In this document: one piece after another, positions 47,901-57,800 of the stretch
How positions within the stretch are numbered: the first letter of the stretch is position 1
Layout of the letters: every line of letters begins with the position of its first letter
Origin: Cristatella mucedo
Lineage: Eukaryota > Bryozoa > Phylactolaemata > Cristatellidae
Direction: 5' to 3'
Assembly: GCA_009760855.2 (NCBI GenBank)
Contig: WPIO01000034.1
Span: 1,813,001 to 1,877,000, forward strand
DNA length: 64,000 bases
The notes under the pieces: generated by a model
What the model was told of the DNA's origin: nothing
What the model saw: only the letters and a program-made list of their open reading frames with translations
The model's database searches: none
Translations under genes and position numbers: made by a program

Positions 47901-49640
47901 TCTAGCCAAGCAGTAAACGGATGACTACACGGGCACATTGTGAGGATATAGGCATACAGCCTTTAACGAGAAATGAGTACGTCACCGATAATAAAAACTC
48001 AACGAAAGAGTTTTTCTATTGTGCCAGAACGTACTGACGCATACACGGGTGACATCTTATCAGCAAGTTCTCCTAGACCCCAGCAGCATCTGGCACCATT
48101 GACCACCAGATCCTTCTGGGCCGTCTTCCCACACGCCCTTGTATTGCCAGCACTGTGCTAACCGGGGTTAGATCCTACCCTAGTGATATGGAGAGTGTGT
48201 TTCAATAGCTGTCGCTCAAAATGCGAACCCGTAAAGTGTGAAGCACTGCAGAGTTCGGTCTTAGGAGGACCTACTTTCACCTTATGTGTGCTCTCTGTTG
48301 GACTGATAGAGTCGTAAACTCAATCCTGGCATTCATTTCTCTGCGAATCACTCTCAGTTCTACCTAACCTTTGAACCTTATCAGCTTTGCTCTGCATCTG
48401 ACTCGCTCAAATCCCACGTGGCCTGCATCGAAGAAACTCGGACTTCGATGGCCAACAACTTTGTTAAAGCTGTGCGATGGTAGGACTGAACTAAAAGTTA
48501 CGCCTGGTGTCATAACAAGGCTGAAAAATGTCGCCCACAAGATTGGATCATGCAGCCTCACTCTCGAGACGTTTGCTGGTAATCTAGGAGTGCAGCTCCA
48601 GAAAGACTTGCCGCTTGATGAGCACATCGCCTACACTGCCAAGCCAGCCTGCGTTAAGGTGGGGACAATCGATACAAAATGATTGGCTTCTTAAATAGGG
48701 GAACGAAAGCCAAATTAGTCCATACTTGGTGACATCCCATCGGAATTAAAGTAACTTATTTTACTTTTGAATTCTGGCCTGAATGCAATCAGACTTGTAC
48801 TTTTCACGAATTTTCCGCTTGGCACACACAGCAGCCAAAAAGACTAAGTGAGTCTAAGGCTGGAGAAGATTTGGTTTTCAGACCCCACGCGGTAGCCACC
48901 AGAAAGCATCTCGAGCAATAGAAAAAAAGTGAACGCATAGCTAAATCAGGCGGCAGCTGACGCTAAGTGGTTACCACGAAAGTAGCAGCCCAGGATAGCT
49001 GGAGAAGATGTGCCACAGCAGCAGGAGAGAAGATGCCGTTGTTCAAGCAATGTGTAGCAGAGCTCTCCAAGTCGCTCGGACCAGCTCGCTGTGCAGCCAG
49101 AGCCAGAGCCAGCGTCCTTTCACCAAGGAAACGACTTCTCTGCACAGGGAACCGCCGGCCGCTCCGGCGGGTTGCCTTAACAGGGTGCAGAAAGTAAGCA
49201 GCGAACTTCAAGCAGCGCGCGAGCGAAATTAGTTACGAACTACGAGCATCGAGCGCGCGTGCGTAGGCAGCGGCCAGGCTGATGCGAGCCGGGCACCTTC
49301 GCCAGGGGGTGGGGGTGAGCTGGAGCTGACAAATGACCGGGCCTCAGTCCCGTTCCTGTTACGCGGCGTCGTCGATCGAATTCTCCGCTGACGACGAGAC
49401 CTCGCCGCGCGCCCATCGCAGCAGTAGCCGCCAGCGGAGACGCAGGATCGCCGCCGCGGCGGCTGCTGAGCGCTCACTGCGGCTCGATGACAACCCAACG
49501 GCGTCGGCATCGCCGATCCGGCGCAGGGAGGCGGCGTTGCGCGAAACGTACGCGGCGTCGCGAACCTCACCGGCTGCGGCGCTGCTAAAGGCAGCGGCCG
49601 CCGTCCACAGGAACGCGGCAGCGCTCGAGAGACGTCTCAT
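41598..49640 (-). CDS. WSCD-like sulfotransferase without WSC domains
   Basis: A Golgi-type PAPS-dependent sulfotransferase related to WSCD1/2 (sialate O-sulfotransferases). Proposed exons on the minus strand are 49640-49571 (signal anchor, least certain), 45173-45039, 43859-43584 and 41983-41598, all joined in phase 1; total 867 bp, 288 residues. The 5'-PSB motif FQGSGNTWMRLLL, VAVKTH, the 3'-PSB region RAIIIIRHPLNGLFAEFNR, and GVPLDE with the C-terminal helices align to the WSCD catalytic domain. The two WSC domains of vertebrate proteins (about 570 residues) are not visible. LINE-A and SINE copies sit in the introns. It converges on the PLPP gene and starts head to head with the GALNT-like gene. 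Confidence 0.8.
42690..42930 (-). mobile_element. LINE-D fragment
   Basis: Weak minus-strand similarity near the gene-dense region; it could be a different LINE. Confidence 0.35.
43584..43859 (-). CDS. Sulfotransferase exon with VKTH and 3'-PSB region
   Basis: Acceptor TTTCGCCCTCAG before 43859 and donor TTGGA|GTGAGT after 43584, both phase 1, 276 bp. It encodes GIKTGDTYNS, VVAVKTHRYD and RAIIIIRHPLNGLFAEFNR then GGNKTGYADP. WSCD proteins show the same order. Confidence 0.9.
43965..44310 (+). mobile_element. LINE-A 3' end in sulfotransferase intron
   Basis: Same UTR, hairpin (about 44243-44276) and ATT tail, on the plus strand, opposite to the host gene. Confidence 0.9.
44377..44487 (-). 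CDS. Possible cassette exon of the sulfotransferase
   Basis: An open 111-bp segment with acceptor CTGAACGTACCAG and a strong donor TTCTTAG|GTGAGT, phase 1 on both sides. It therefore could be inserted without breaking the frame. It encodes ALEFKDLLAGIVNPEVGA then TQLVNFILHRIFLG, with no WSCD match. The frame stays open upstream to an ATG at 44560, preceded by a stop. It could be an alternative exon or chance. Confidence 0.25.
   Translation of the reverse strand, partial: RWSLKICWLELSILKLVLDLTLAKRSWLILFCTGFS
44597..44623 (-). CDS. Possible 27-nt micro-exon (phase 1-1)
   Basis: Twenty-seven bases between GCGGATTAACAG and donor GATCAG|GTACAT, phase 1 on both sides, encoding AFDVVIHGS. It is listed because it fits the frame of the neighbouring sulfotransferase exons. 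The acceptor pyrimidine tract is poor. Confidence 0.12.
45039..45173 (-). CDS. Sulfotransferase exon with PAPS-binding GSGNTW motif
   Basis: Acceptor TTCTCTTTAG before 45173, donor ACCG|GTTAGT after 45039, both phase 1, 135 bp. It encodes PVTALASFQGSGNTWMRLLL followed by AQLTG. Splicing to 43859 gives LTGIKTGDTY, which matches the WSCD pattern ATGIYTGSYY. Confidence 0.85.
45690..45870 (-). mobile_element. SINE-B copy
   Basis: Reverse-complement copy including the GGTTCGAATCC-like B box and the tRNA-like head ending near 45868. Confidence 0.75.
46488..46650 (+). mobile_element. SINE-B copy, best preserved
   Basis: A tRNA-like head with an A-box-like segment (CTAGGTAAGGTGG) and B box GGTTCGATTCC (about 46542). 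The body is shared with the other copies and the tail is AGGCTGTTTAATCAGCTA. Confidence 0.8.
46800..46957 (-). mobile_element. SINE-C copy
   Basis: Reverse-complement copy with hairpin tail at about 46820-46855 and tRNA-like head near 46950. Confidence 0.8.
47148..47285 (+). mobile_element. SINE-C copy
   Basis: Head GGCTTAGCTCAGCAGTGAAG, B box GGGCTCGAGCCCC, same tail hairpin and a final TGAATAATAT. Confidence 0.8.
47290..48355. other. Probable sulfotransferase intron, nothing recognised
   Basis: AT-richer sequence between SINE-C and a LINE fragment. No exon found. Confidence 0.5.
48360..48690 (+). mobile_element. LINE RT fragment
   Basis: A plus-strand 103-codon frame with SKKLGL, KIGSCSLTLETFAGNLGVQL and DEHIAYTAKPA, related to the post-palm region of LINE-A. 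Confidence 0.6.
48840..49170 (-). mobile_element. LINE-D fragment
   Basis: Weak minus-strand similarity to the LINE-D coding and UTR blocks (AGTAGCAGCCCAGGA, AGATGTGCCACAG). Confidence 0.4.
49571..49640 (-). CDS. Candidate first exon: signal anchor of the sulfotransferase
   Basis: ATG at 49640 starts MRRLSSAAAFLWTAAAAF, a basic start plus hydrophobic Ala-rich stretch that could be a type II anchor. A donor (GCCG|GTGAGG) after 49571 is in phase 1, as the 45173 exon needs. The same ATG segment is repeated 120 bp upstream (49760), so translation could start there and encode the anchor twice. There is no homology evidence, and intermediate exons may exist. Confidence 0.35.
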
Positions 49641-49813
49641 CCGGCGGCGCCTGCCGGGAGCTGCTCGGACGAACGGTCGGCGGCTGCGCGTCGCTGCGGC
49701 GCTGCTAAAGGCAGCGGCCGCCGTCCACAGGAACGCGGCAGCGCTCGAGAGACGTCTCATCCGGCGGCGCCTGCCGGGAGCTGCTCGGACGAACGGTCGG
49801 CAGCTGCGCGTCG
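49574..49813. repeat. 120-bp tandem duplication (two copies)
   Basis: Two near-identical copies with an exact 120-bp period (49574-49693 and 49694-49813). Each contains the candidate ATG and the Ala-rich anchor on the minus strand. Only the copy nearer 49571 is followed by the GTGAGG donor. Confidence 0.95.
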
Positions 49814-49815
49814 CT

Positions 49816-49867
<52 letters not shown>

Positions 49868-50159
49868 CTGAATCGAGTTTCCGGGGAAGCGATCCCATCG
49901 ATTGGGGATGGGCTGGGCGACGAGCCCAGATCCGGCGGAAGAGCGACGCGAGATAAGCGGGCGGAAGGATGGCGCGGAGCCGGGTGAGAGGCGCGATTAG
50001 CATAACAATGACTCGACCGCTCTCGCAGCGTCCGACGCTGCCTTTGAGTCCCGAGCGCTGGCCGCTGCGAGCAGCCGGCCGGAACGCCCGGTCGGTTGGC
50101 AAGCCGGGCGCTGAGCGCTCGCGCGCGCGCGCAGACCGCCGCCTGCCGGCCGGTCGAAC
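49761..50159. promoter_or_regulatory. Putative bidirectional GC-rich promoter
   Basis: About 400 bp of GC- and CpG-rich DNA between the candidate sulfotransferase start (minus) and the GALNT-like ATG (plus). It includes a (CGG)n run at 49815-49866 and a CG dinucleotide run near 50120-50130. No TATA box is evident. The promoter role is inferred from head-to-head arrangement and composition. Confidence 0.35.
49815..49866. repeat. (CGG)n trinucleotide run
   Basis: About 17 uninterrupted CGG/GCG units in the GC-rich interval, directly after the tandem duplication. Confidence 0.95.
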
Positions 50160-51779
50160 ATGCGCCATCCGCGGTGCTCTCGGCGGTGCCGCTCGTCGGC
50201 GGTGGGCGTGCCGGCGCTGGCGCTGACGTTCCTGCTCTGCGTCTGGGCGCTCGCGTCCACGTGGCTGCTGCCGCCTGACGCGAGCGACGGCGACGCCGCG
50301 TCGTCGCGCGTCGGATCGGCTGGCTTCATCACGCCGCAGCACGACGGCGACGTTGACAGTTCGGCGGCGGGAACTGGCGGCGCCTCGCCTGGCCGCTCGG
50401 ACAGGACTTCCGTCGAGCACTTTTGGGTCGCCGTCGATGGGTCGCCCAATCGAGATTCGAAGAAGAAGACCTCGTCCAAGGACGCCGGACAGCGCGCACC
50501 GCCGCCGCCGCCGCCGCCGCCGACCGCAGCGACGAAGTCAGCTAGCGGCGGCAAAGCGCTCGGCGCCACGCGGCTTCGTTCCGTTGAGCGCCCGTCGGCG
50601 ACGGCCGCAGCCTACCGTCCCAGCCAGCGGGAGGCGGTCAGCGCCGCCGTCGCCACCGGAACGCCTCGCGGTGGCGACGCCAACGAGGACGCCACGGCGG
50701 CAGCGGCGCCGGTGGATGCGACCGCCGCCGCGGTGGCGACGGAGCATTACTTCGACGACCTGGTCGCGATAGAGCCGGACGCGCGCTGCCGGTCGCATCG
50801 CAACGCGTCCGCCGACGCTGCCGGCCCGCCGCCCGGCGGCAATCTCACGCTCGTCGTGCTGCTTCGCGACGTCGACGACTCGCTGCCAGTTCAGACGGTG
50901 CTGAGCGCCGTCGCGTACACGCCGGCGCACCTGCTCAAGGAGATCCTCTTCGCCTACTCGACGTCGTCGAGCGTGTCGCGCGACTACCTGGACTCGTTGT
51001 GGCGCTCGCTGGCGCGCCACAGGCGCAGCCACGCTCTGCGCGCGTTCGGCGGCCGCACCCACTACGACGCCGCGATGGCGGCCGCCTCGGCGGCCGCCTG
51101 CCGGTACGTGGCCGTCGCGCACGACAGCGTGCTCTTCGCGCGGCGCTGGGCCGAGCCGCTGCTCGAAGCCCTCGTCGCCAATCCGGAGAGCGTCGCGCTG
51201 CCGCACGTCGACGCCGCTCTGCCCAATCTCGTGTACACGCAGCACTACTCTCGCCAGCTGTACGGCGAACGCGAGTCGCTGCGCTGGGCCCTCGGCTGGA
51301 GCCTCGCCTACAAGCTGCGCCCGTCGCCCTACCTGCGCGGCGGCGACGCTGGCGGCCGCGGCGGCGACGCTGGCGGCCGCGGCGGCGACGAGTGGCTGAA
51401 CAGCGCGGCCACGATTGGCGACGCTCTGCTGGCGCCGCGAAGCCTGCTCGTCGCCGCGGCGGGCGCCGCTGGCGTCGGCTCGTTCGTGGAGCTCGGCTTC
51501 CTTGCGTGGATGTGCGGCGGCGGCGTGCGCCTCGTCGGCTGCTCGCGGGTGCTCAAGGCCAACAAGTACTTCGTCATCCCGCCGCCGGTCGACGCCGACG
51601 AGCGTCGCTCCCTCGCGCGGCTCTACTTTGGCGCCGAGCGCCGCAGGCTGCACGCCGCCGCCAGCTCGCCGCCCGACGACGGGACGGCGCGCGCCGCGTC
51701 GCCCCGCGACGACGATGACGACGGCGGCAAGTCGCGCGCCTTCCTCGAAGGACTGAGAAGCAGAGGCTGCAAGAGAAGC
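50160..51779 (+). CDS. GALNT-like exon 1: anchor, stem and GT-A-like domain
   Basis: ATG at 50160; very GC-rich, 540 codons. The donor AAGAGAAGC|GTAAGC follows 51779. The stem contains a proline run from a CCG repeat near 50500. An acidic/Gly insert at about 394-410 comes from a 21-bp tandem repeat (51339-51380). After the donor the frame continues as low-quality Arg/Ala-rich sequence, which is intron. Confidence 0.85.
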
Positions 51780-52817
51780 GTAAGCCGCGCCGCGGCTGCT
51801 TCGCGCACATGCGCCGCGCGGCCGCAGAGCTCGCGCTCTTTCCGGCGCCGCCGCGGGTCTGTGCCCAGAAGGGGGGGGGACGGACGGGCGGGCAGGGTCG
51901 TTGCGATCGCCCGCCCCTCCCCCAGGCGATCCGAGGGAAGAACTTGCTCGCAGCGCCATCTTTCGGCCCGAGCTTGGCTTCTCGAGCGTCCGGTGCACTG
52001 TTCCCTGACCGGGCGCGAGGCAGCGCTCGTTCGCGCCTCGTCCGACGCCGGGCAAGGCGGCCGCCCAACGATTGGTTGCGAGTGCACCTCAAGCACCTCA
52101 AGCTCGACGGAGCTTCGCGCCGCCGCTGCAGCCCGAGAAGTCGATGCGTCTGAAGCGCCTTAGCTCCGATGGCGTCTTTCGCAACCTTTAGTAGCGCTCG
52201 ACGAAGCGCGCGCGCGCGCGACGCGGGTTGTTCGTCAGCACACGGCGGGGCATTCCTACCCTGCGCAGCTCCGACGGGCGGCTGCCGCGAAGCGGCCGCC
52301 CGTCGCTCTCTCGCGCTCCGACGGCTGATCGCTGCCTGTGTGCGTCCGATAGTGGCTCGGTCTAACCTCAGACGTCGCGCTTATTGGACGTGTCAGCTGC
52401 CGAGACTGTCCTCGCTAGTGCGAGCGGCGGCGTTGCCCTCCCCTCGATCGGGACTAGACGCCTGCATATCGTATCTACACGCCTGAGCCGTGTCCGCGGC
52501 AGGCAGTCCTACGTCCAAAGGCTAATTGGGGCAAGACAGGTGGCGCATTAAAACATCGCCGGTATACTTCCGTTTGGACCGCACGCCCAGAAGCGGTGGA
52601 TATTGTGAGGACGGCACGAATCGTCGTCCTTCTCTGCAGGAATGCTCCCAATTCGAGCGTGGCCTCTCACCAGACAGCTTTTACCTGTCAGCTGAGCTCC
52701 CGCTAGGTCATAAATAAAAGCCATCATAAATTCAGAAGCGCCCGCCAGGTCTCATTGCCAGGCAATAAATCACTGGCTCTAGAGAAAAAATAAACTCCAC
52801 AGATTCTATTAAACCCG

Positions 52818-52859
<42 letters not shown>

Positions 52860-55800
52860 GCTCAATCTGCTCCGAGCGCGTAATGCGCCTTCAGCCGCTG
52901 CCGTTTTCCGTGCGTAATAAAATGGCACATGTGGCAGCGAAACAGTAGCTGCGCCCCTCACCTCGGGCCCTCCGGGGGGGGGGGGCCGGGGGCGCGGTTG
53001 CATATTATTACAAGCCTTATTCTTAGAATTGGCTCCGCCATACGTTCTCCGCGACCTGTTCCGTTGAGTCTGCACGTCCTGATCCACGGCGACCTTTCGC
53101 GAGATGGCAGCCTAGAGTCTACGGTCTGGTCGACTTTCTCTAACCTACGTAAATTACTAGAAATTCAAAAGAGTTTACATCGACGTACCAGAACAAGTTA
53201 TTTCATGCATCAGCAGTTATTTGGCCTGTTTTGCTCTAGCGCTTTTTTGCACGTCTTCTAGATAAGATTCTCATATCCGGTTCAAAGCTTTGCAGCTGTG
53301 CTGCTTGTCAGTATCGAACTTCGCATCTGCCACGCTATACACCTCTCTCCGATTTGCACTAACCATCTATTAAGCAGCAAAGCAACTTACAGATATTTTC
53401 ACTCACTATTTTTCCGTTTATTATTTTTCTCGAGCTTTACAAACAGATATGTTCACCATTCAATGGCATTTCCCTTTGCAGCAAATGCAAAGCGCCTAGA
53501 CAGAGATTGAGTTCTCTGAGGGCGCTTTAGCAAGTGCATTATTATTATTATTATTGTATGCCGACTGGTAGCCCTTACCTCACGTGACTCTTCACTCATG
53601 GCTTCTTTCGCTTAGCGTGCCTTTGAGCAAATCTTTCGGAGACCTCGTTTTCACTTATTACACGAGCCTGGCCTCGAAAGTGTGACGTCAAGAAATCCCT
53701 TGACTGGATAGGGTTTCAAGCATGGCCAACAGCTCACCAGTTTGTCTCCACGTTTGCTTGACGCCTGCGAATCGGCCGATGTGTGTGCCTAGGCGGGCTG
53801 TAATTTACCTTGCCACGGTCGACAATCAGTCTGCGTTCTTTCATTCGCGTATATTTGAAGTGTCTAGGAAGAGATCAATTTTTTTTGGGCGCTGCATTAA
53901 CGCAAAAATATTATTCAAGATAGTGCAGCATAGATGAAGATAGCTAACCTCCGTATAGAGTATTAGTCGTCATCGCCGCCCTTGGTTTGGCCCAGGCGTA
54001 TGAAGGTGGTCTTCGACAAACGTGGGCGTGGGCTCGAGTCCCTCAGTGATTCGACACGTAGTCGGAACTGGATGAACGGTATATACGTAGTAGGGGCTAA
54101 ACCTCGTCGATACGACCTCGACGCTACCCTGTTGATGATCGCGTGTAACTATTTAGCCAGAGCAGACGCTACCAAGGTCTTCTGCTGAGCCAACTGGAGC
54201 TGTGATTTTAGTTCTTGCTCTGTTCAAATAGTATAACAAGCATGTTTTTATTGTATTCACAGTATTTACAAAACTTGCTCGCCTCTTTTTCCGATATCCC
54301 AACTAGCATTGAATGCTGTATCCATTCAGTTGCTCAAATATGCCCTGCCGAGTAAAGCCTACAGTACAGTTCTTTCGTGTGTTTCTGCTCGCGAACGTGC
54401 GCGCGTGTGGGTGCATGCGAGCGTGTGAATCCGTGAGCACATCCGTGGCTCTATAAACTTAATTTGGCCCTATTTGCGAAAGCTACCGCTAAGCATTTTG
54501 AAAGAGTGTTGGTATACAGAATAGCCTTGCTGCACGTGAACTTCGCAACAGTCCAGGAAGTTTCTACGACTTCAGCAGGACGATCGTGGCAGCGTCGAAA
54601 GGTATAGTGCCAGCAAAACAAAAGTGATGAACAATTTGCGTTTTTCGGAGAGGAATTCACATCGACAAAATATACTTCCTAGATAATTGACGGTATCATA
54701 AGAATTAACATCACACCAAAACTGCCGTGCCTACAGAGCCGGACGAGGCTGGCTTATTGACAGCTGCTGGCCGATAATGTGTGCTTGCTTTGTTGTAGGA
54801 AAGTTCAAAGCACACCTGTTAAGGAGCTGCCCATGCATACCTAAGAATATGCAGGGTTTCACAAAATTAGGGGCCTGTTTTGGAACTGGAATTAGCCTCT
54901 CGCAATGCATCTGCTTTAGGCTTGTTAAGGATAGTGTGTGCTTTAGCTATTATAGAAAAAGCATGCTCGCTGTTAGCCAGTAACTGTAACAGATCACCTC
55001 TGGAATCATCGAGAGTTGATTTGAGAATATTTTATGTCAGCATCTAAATTCTGTGCACATACTTTGGCAAACTTGTTTAAGGTCCTCTCCAATTTTTAAA
55101 ATCGTCAAAGTAATGTGTCCATGATCGTCAGAGAGTATACTACGCATCAAAGGCAGTAAAAGAGCTTGTCCAATACAAATTGGATAGTGCAATATAATAA
55201 TAGATAATACACTCGTATTGCACCAGCGGAGAAATTATTCTCATTTAGGTACTTTTCATAAGCTGTAAAGAAAGCGTGATAGTATGGTAAGTGGTAAAAT
55301 GCACAGTATCAGAGCGTGTAAGCACACTGAGTGCAATTTACAAAGGGCCCAGAAAAATGCTGTACGGAACAGGTGCGTTTTATGTTTTTTTTTAATGTCG
55401 TCAAATCAGGAGTGTCTTGACGTCAGTCGGGAGTGAGTACTAATCTGTTGGAGCATACGAACTAAAAGCACAAGGATTTACGGTTAGTTCGAGGCATAAC
55501 TAGACGATTTCAGTAAGTAGAGTGCGTGGCACAGTGTCTAGCTTGACTGGGATTAGTTTGAATAGGTTGACTGGAGCAAGATACTGGAGGGAACTAAAAG
55601 GTAGTGGCAAAAACCTTTTAAGTCGCCAGGCTGTCTTGTGGGGAGCCGAGTAGTGAGTTACAAAAGTCGAGAAGCGATGTCGCCTATGCATGAATCAATT
55701 TGGTTGTAGAGTACCTGTGTAAGCAGCTTCGAATGTTCGCAATGTAGGTCAACAACTCGCACGCTCTCACGCACTATACAGTTATACTGTACACCAGCGA

Positions 55801-56798
55801 ACAGCATCAGATTCCTCGTTTTAGCATATAAAAAGAATAATAGTTCAGGAAGTACCAACCTTAAGCGATAGCCCGAAGTACTTTTTGCTTACGGATGAAG
55901 GAAAATGTAGTAAAAATTAGCTTATCAAAAGCCTCATCTATGCAGCAGCAGCAGAAAAGCCTTAGCTGCTATCGCAGGGCTTGCCTTTGGCAATACAGTT
56001 TGCCTGCTGTGAGACTCAAAATAACCACCTGGATTGGAAAGATCGAGACTTTGATACATGTACGTTTATGCTTATGTGCATACGTGTACAGTTTGATTGA
56101 CCCACTCGTCCTTTTGTCTGCCCGTCCGGCGAACTGCAGATTGCCTCGGCCTGCTCATTCCTAACGTAATCGAAGAGCTCATCCCTAACGTAATCGCAGC
56201 CCTTTTAACGAACTCAACGGCTGACTGCGTGCTAGCACTACCAATCAGGTTATATGTGACAGGGTCTATGGCTAATCGCCTTAGGTGACCCACCCGAATG
56301 TGACACGGCCTCTTTCCTGTCAGTTCGGCTTGCCTGCCCTCTTCGTTGCAGTTCGACTGGTATGCCAGGGAAATCGCAGCTCTGCCGTTCCTTGACCTGA
56401 CGCCTCGCGACTTGGATCTCGTGGCCCGCGTCGGTCAGCTGATGAACAGACAAAGCTTGTCGTGCTACGACTTCGCTGCCGACGGCTCGGCCGTCGAGCT
56501 GGTTGGCTGCAGCCAGCAGTCGACCTCACTGTACGCCGAAAGTGATGGCTCGCTACACCTCCAGTTGGGCTGTTTGGGTCGAAGCGAGAGCTGGAAACTC
56601 AAGGTGCAGCCGTGCAACGCCACCGCGCAGGGCGCCATCTACAAGCTTGCTCGATCCCGGCTGATCACGGATGGCTACACATGCCTCGGTCGCAGGGCTG
56701 GCTCAGGCAAGGAGGACAGGCGGTTTGTCGCCGTTCCCTTCAACTGTCCGACGCCGGATGGGCCACCGCCGACCCACATGCAGTGGTCGCTAGTGTGA
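50160..56798 (+). CDS. GALNT-like type II membrane protein, predicted inactive
   Basis: Related to polypeptide N-acetylgalactosaminyltransferases (GT27), which start mucin-type O-glycans in the Golgi. Exons are 50160-51779 and 56352-56798, joined in phase 0 (GCKRS|FDWYA, matching the family's C..F.WYLEN block); 688 residues. Order: short basic tail, membrane anchor (about 15-37), Ala/Pro/Asp-rich stem, GT-A-like domain (about 225-480), then a lectin-like region. HLLKEILF, GWSLAYKLRP, WMCGGGVRLVGCSRV and FDWYAREI align to GALNT blocks. The metal-binding DxH is AHD at about 320-322 and the later His of CSRVGH is Lys (CSRVLK), so activity as a GalNAc-transferase is unlikely. Intron 1 is 4.6 kb. 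Confidence 0.8.
51339..51380 (+). repeat. 21-bp in-frame tandem repeat in the GALNT-like exon
   Basis: Two full 21-bp units plus a partial third, encoding GGDAGGR repeats. It falls in the catalytic-domain loop region, where copy number could vary without a frameshift. Confidence 0.9.
51780..53425. other. Start of GALNT-like intron 1
   Basis: GC-rich to about 52450, with open frames on several strands that look like composition effects. An AT repeat follows. Confidence 0.55.
52818..52858. repeat. (AT)n repeat
   Basis: About 20 AT units in GALNT-like intron 1. Confidence 0.95.
53430..53560 (+). mobile_element. LINE-A tail fragment
   Basis: The best-conserved hairpin (GCGCCTAG to GGGCGC at about 53494-53527) followed by (ATT)n. 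Confidence 0.85.
53970..54065 (+). mobile_element. SINE-C head fragment
   Basis: tRNA-like head (TTGGTTTGGCCCAGGCG) and B box GTGGGCTCGAGTCCC, with no tail. Confidence 0.5.
55190..55870 (-). mobile_element. LINE-A 3' end, diverged
   Basis: Minus-strand similarity to the LINE-A UTR and C-terminal coding region, with many differences. It lies in GALNT-like intron 1. Confidence 0.65.
56352..56798 (+). CDS. GALNT-like exon 2: ricin-B-like lectin end
   Basis: Acceptor CTCTTCGTTGCAG before 56352, TGA at 56796. It encodes FDWYAREIAALPFLDL, then QSLSCYDF, VELVGCS, HLQLGCLGRSESWKL and MQWSLV. These resemble repeats of the GALNT C-terminal ricin-type lectin domain, with paired Cys residues. The domain looks shortened and lacks clear QxW in each repeat. 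Confidence 0.8.
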   Translation, partial: FDWYAREIAALPFLDLTPRDLDLVARVGQLMNRQSLSCYDFAADGSAVELVGCSQQSTSLYAESDGSLHLQLGCLGRSESWKLKVQPCNATAQGAIYKLARSRLITDGYTCLGRRAGSGKEDRRFVAVPFNCPTPDGPPPTHMQWSLV

Positions 56799-57306
56799 CT
56801 AACTGTATCCGAAGCTCCACGAATCTCAATCTGCTGGTTAATGCACGCGTTTCGCAGCCCAGTCAGCATGGAAAAGCTACGGAGTCGTGAGCGAGCGGAA
56901 GCACGCTGCCGTCAAATCTGCAGCAGCAGCTACCGGAGGCAGCGGCCAGCGATCTCTTGCAAAGATGTGACTACGTGTGCTTATTAACTGCTGAGCTCAA
57001 GTTCCACGAAGTATCGCGATAGATAAGCAGAGTACGAACCAAGTGCGTTGCTGCTGCTTAAGCCTTACTAATTGCTGGGCTACTTGAAAATAGACCGATA
57101 GCACTACTATTGTGAGATCGCTGCGCCGTTAGTTAAATAGAGGCTTCGCCAAGAGCTCATCTGCGGCACTGCAAATTGAAAAACAAACTGCAGCGTTCGC
57201 ACGTTCATAGCAGGGCGCCGTTTTCTCCGAACGTGCAGCTTCGCCGAATGGCGTCATCAAGCGGGAGCTAGAATACCAGCAGTTACCGAGCACGGCTCCG
57301 CCTAAT

Positions 57307-57427
57307 TTAGGTCAAGTGTCGTAGGAGATTCCAGCGACTGCGACGACGACTTTCGTCGATGGAGACGCTGCTGCTAGGCGTAGGCGTAGTAGGACTCGGC
57401 TCAGGATCGACCGGACCATGATCGTTT
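57307..57427 (-). CDS. Candidate C-terminal exon, unassigned
   Basis: A minus-strand frame reads PEPSPTTPTPSSSVSIDESR then RRSRWNLLRHLT and TAA at 57307. The Ser/Pro/Arg-rich, non-repetitive composition resembles a protein tail. An acceptor could be CCTGAG before 57399, but its pyrimidine tract is weak. A second frame is open over 57530-57312, so the reading is uncertain. Confidence 0.25.
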
Positions 57428-57689
57428 CAAGGCCATCCGACGATTTCCCTAGCCGAACGAGACGACAGAGCGTCACGACACGCCCCTGCACCAGGTCGGT
57501 CCAAGCGGCAGTGTAGGGCACATTGGGCACCCTCTTCTCTACGCTCCCAGGCTTTCTCCTCTTTCTTCGGCAGCAGAAAGCAGTGGGCTATAACTTATGA
57601 ACATTTCTAAAGTCGAAGGTTGTTTGCAGTATAAGCTGGTGAACGAAGCAAGCGTAACGGGCGGGCGAGCTCATGAGGTACGAAAAGGT

Positions 57690-57800
57690 AAAGAATAATG
57701 ATTCAACAGCCTTATTTCTTCTGCTGCATAAGAGCTTTAACGGCCATGACCGTCGCTTGCTGTTGGGCAATTAAGGACTGCCCCCGCTGTATAAATCAAA
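57690..57800 (-). mobile_element. SINE-B fragment
   Basis: Reverse-complement body and tail only (TTCAACAGCCTTAT at 57693). Confidence 0.6.

Noticed and set aside
49359..50420. 353-codon minus-strand Ala/Arg-rich frame as a whole gene
   Set aside because: It spans the promoter region and the (CGG)n run. Only the short ATG-to-donor part near 49571-49640 is kept as a candidate exon.
50538..52055. 505-codon minus-strand frame
   Set aside because: Antisense shadow of the GC-rich GALNT-like exon. The plus frame has family motifs and this one has only Arg/Ala-rich sequence.
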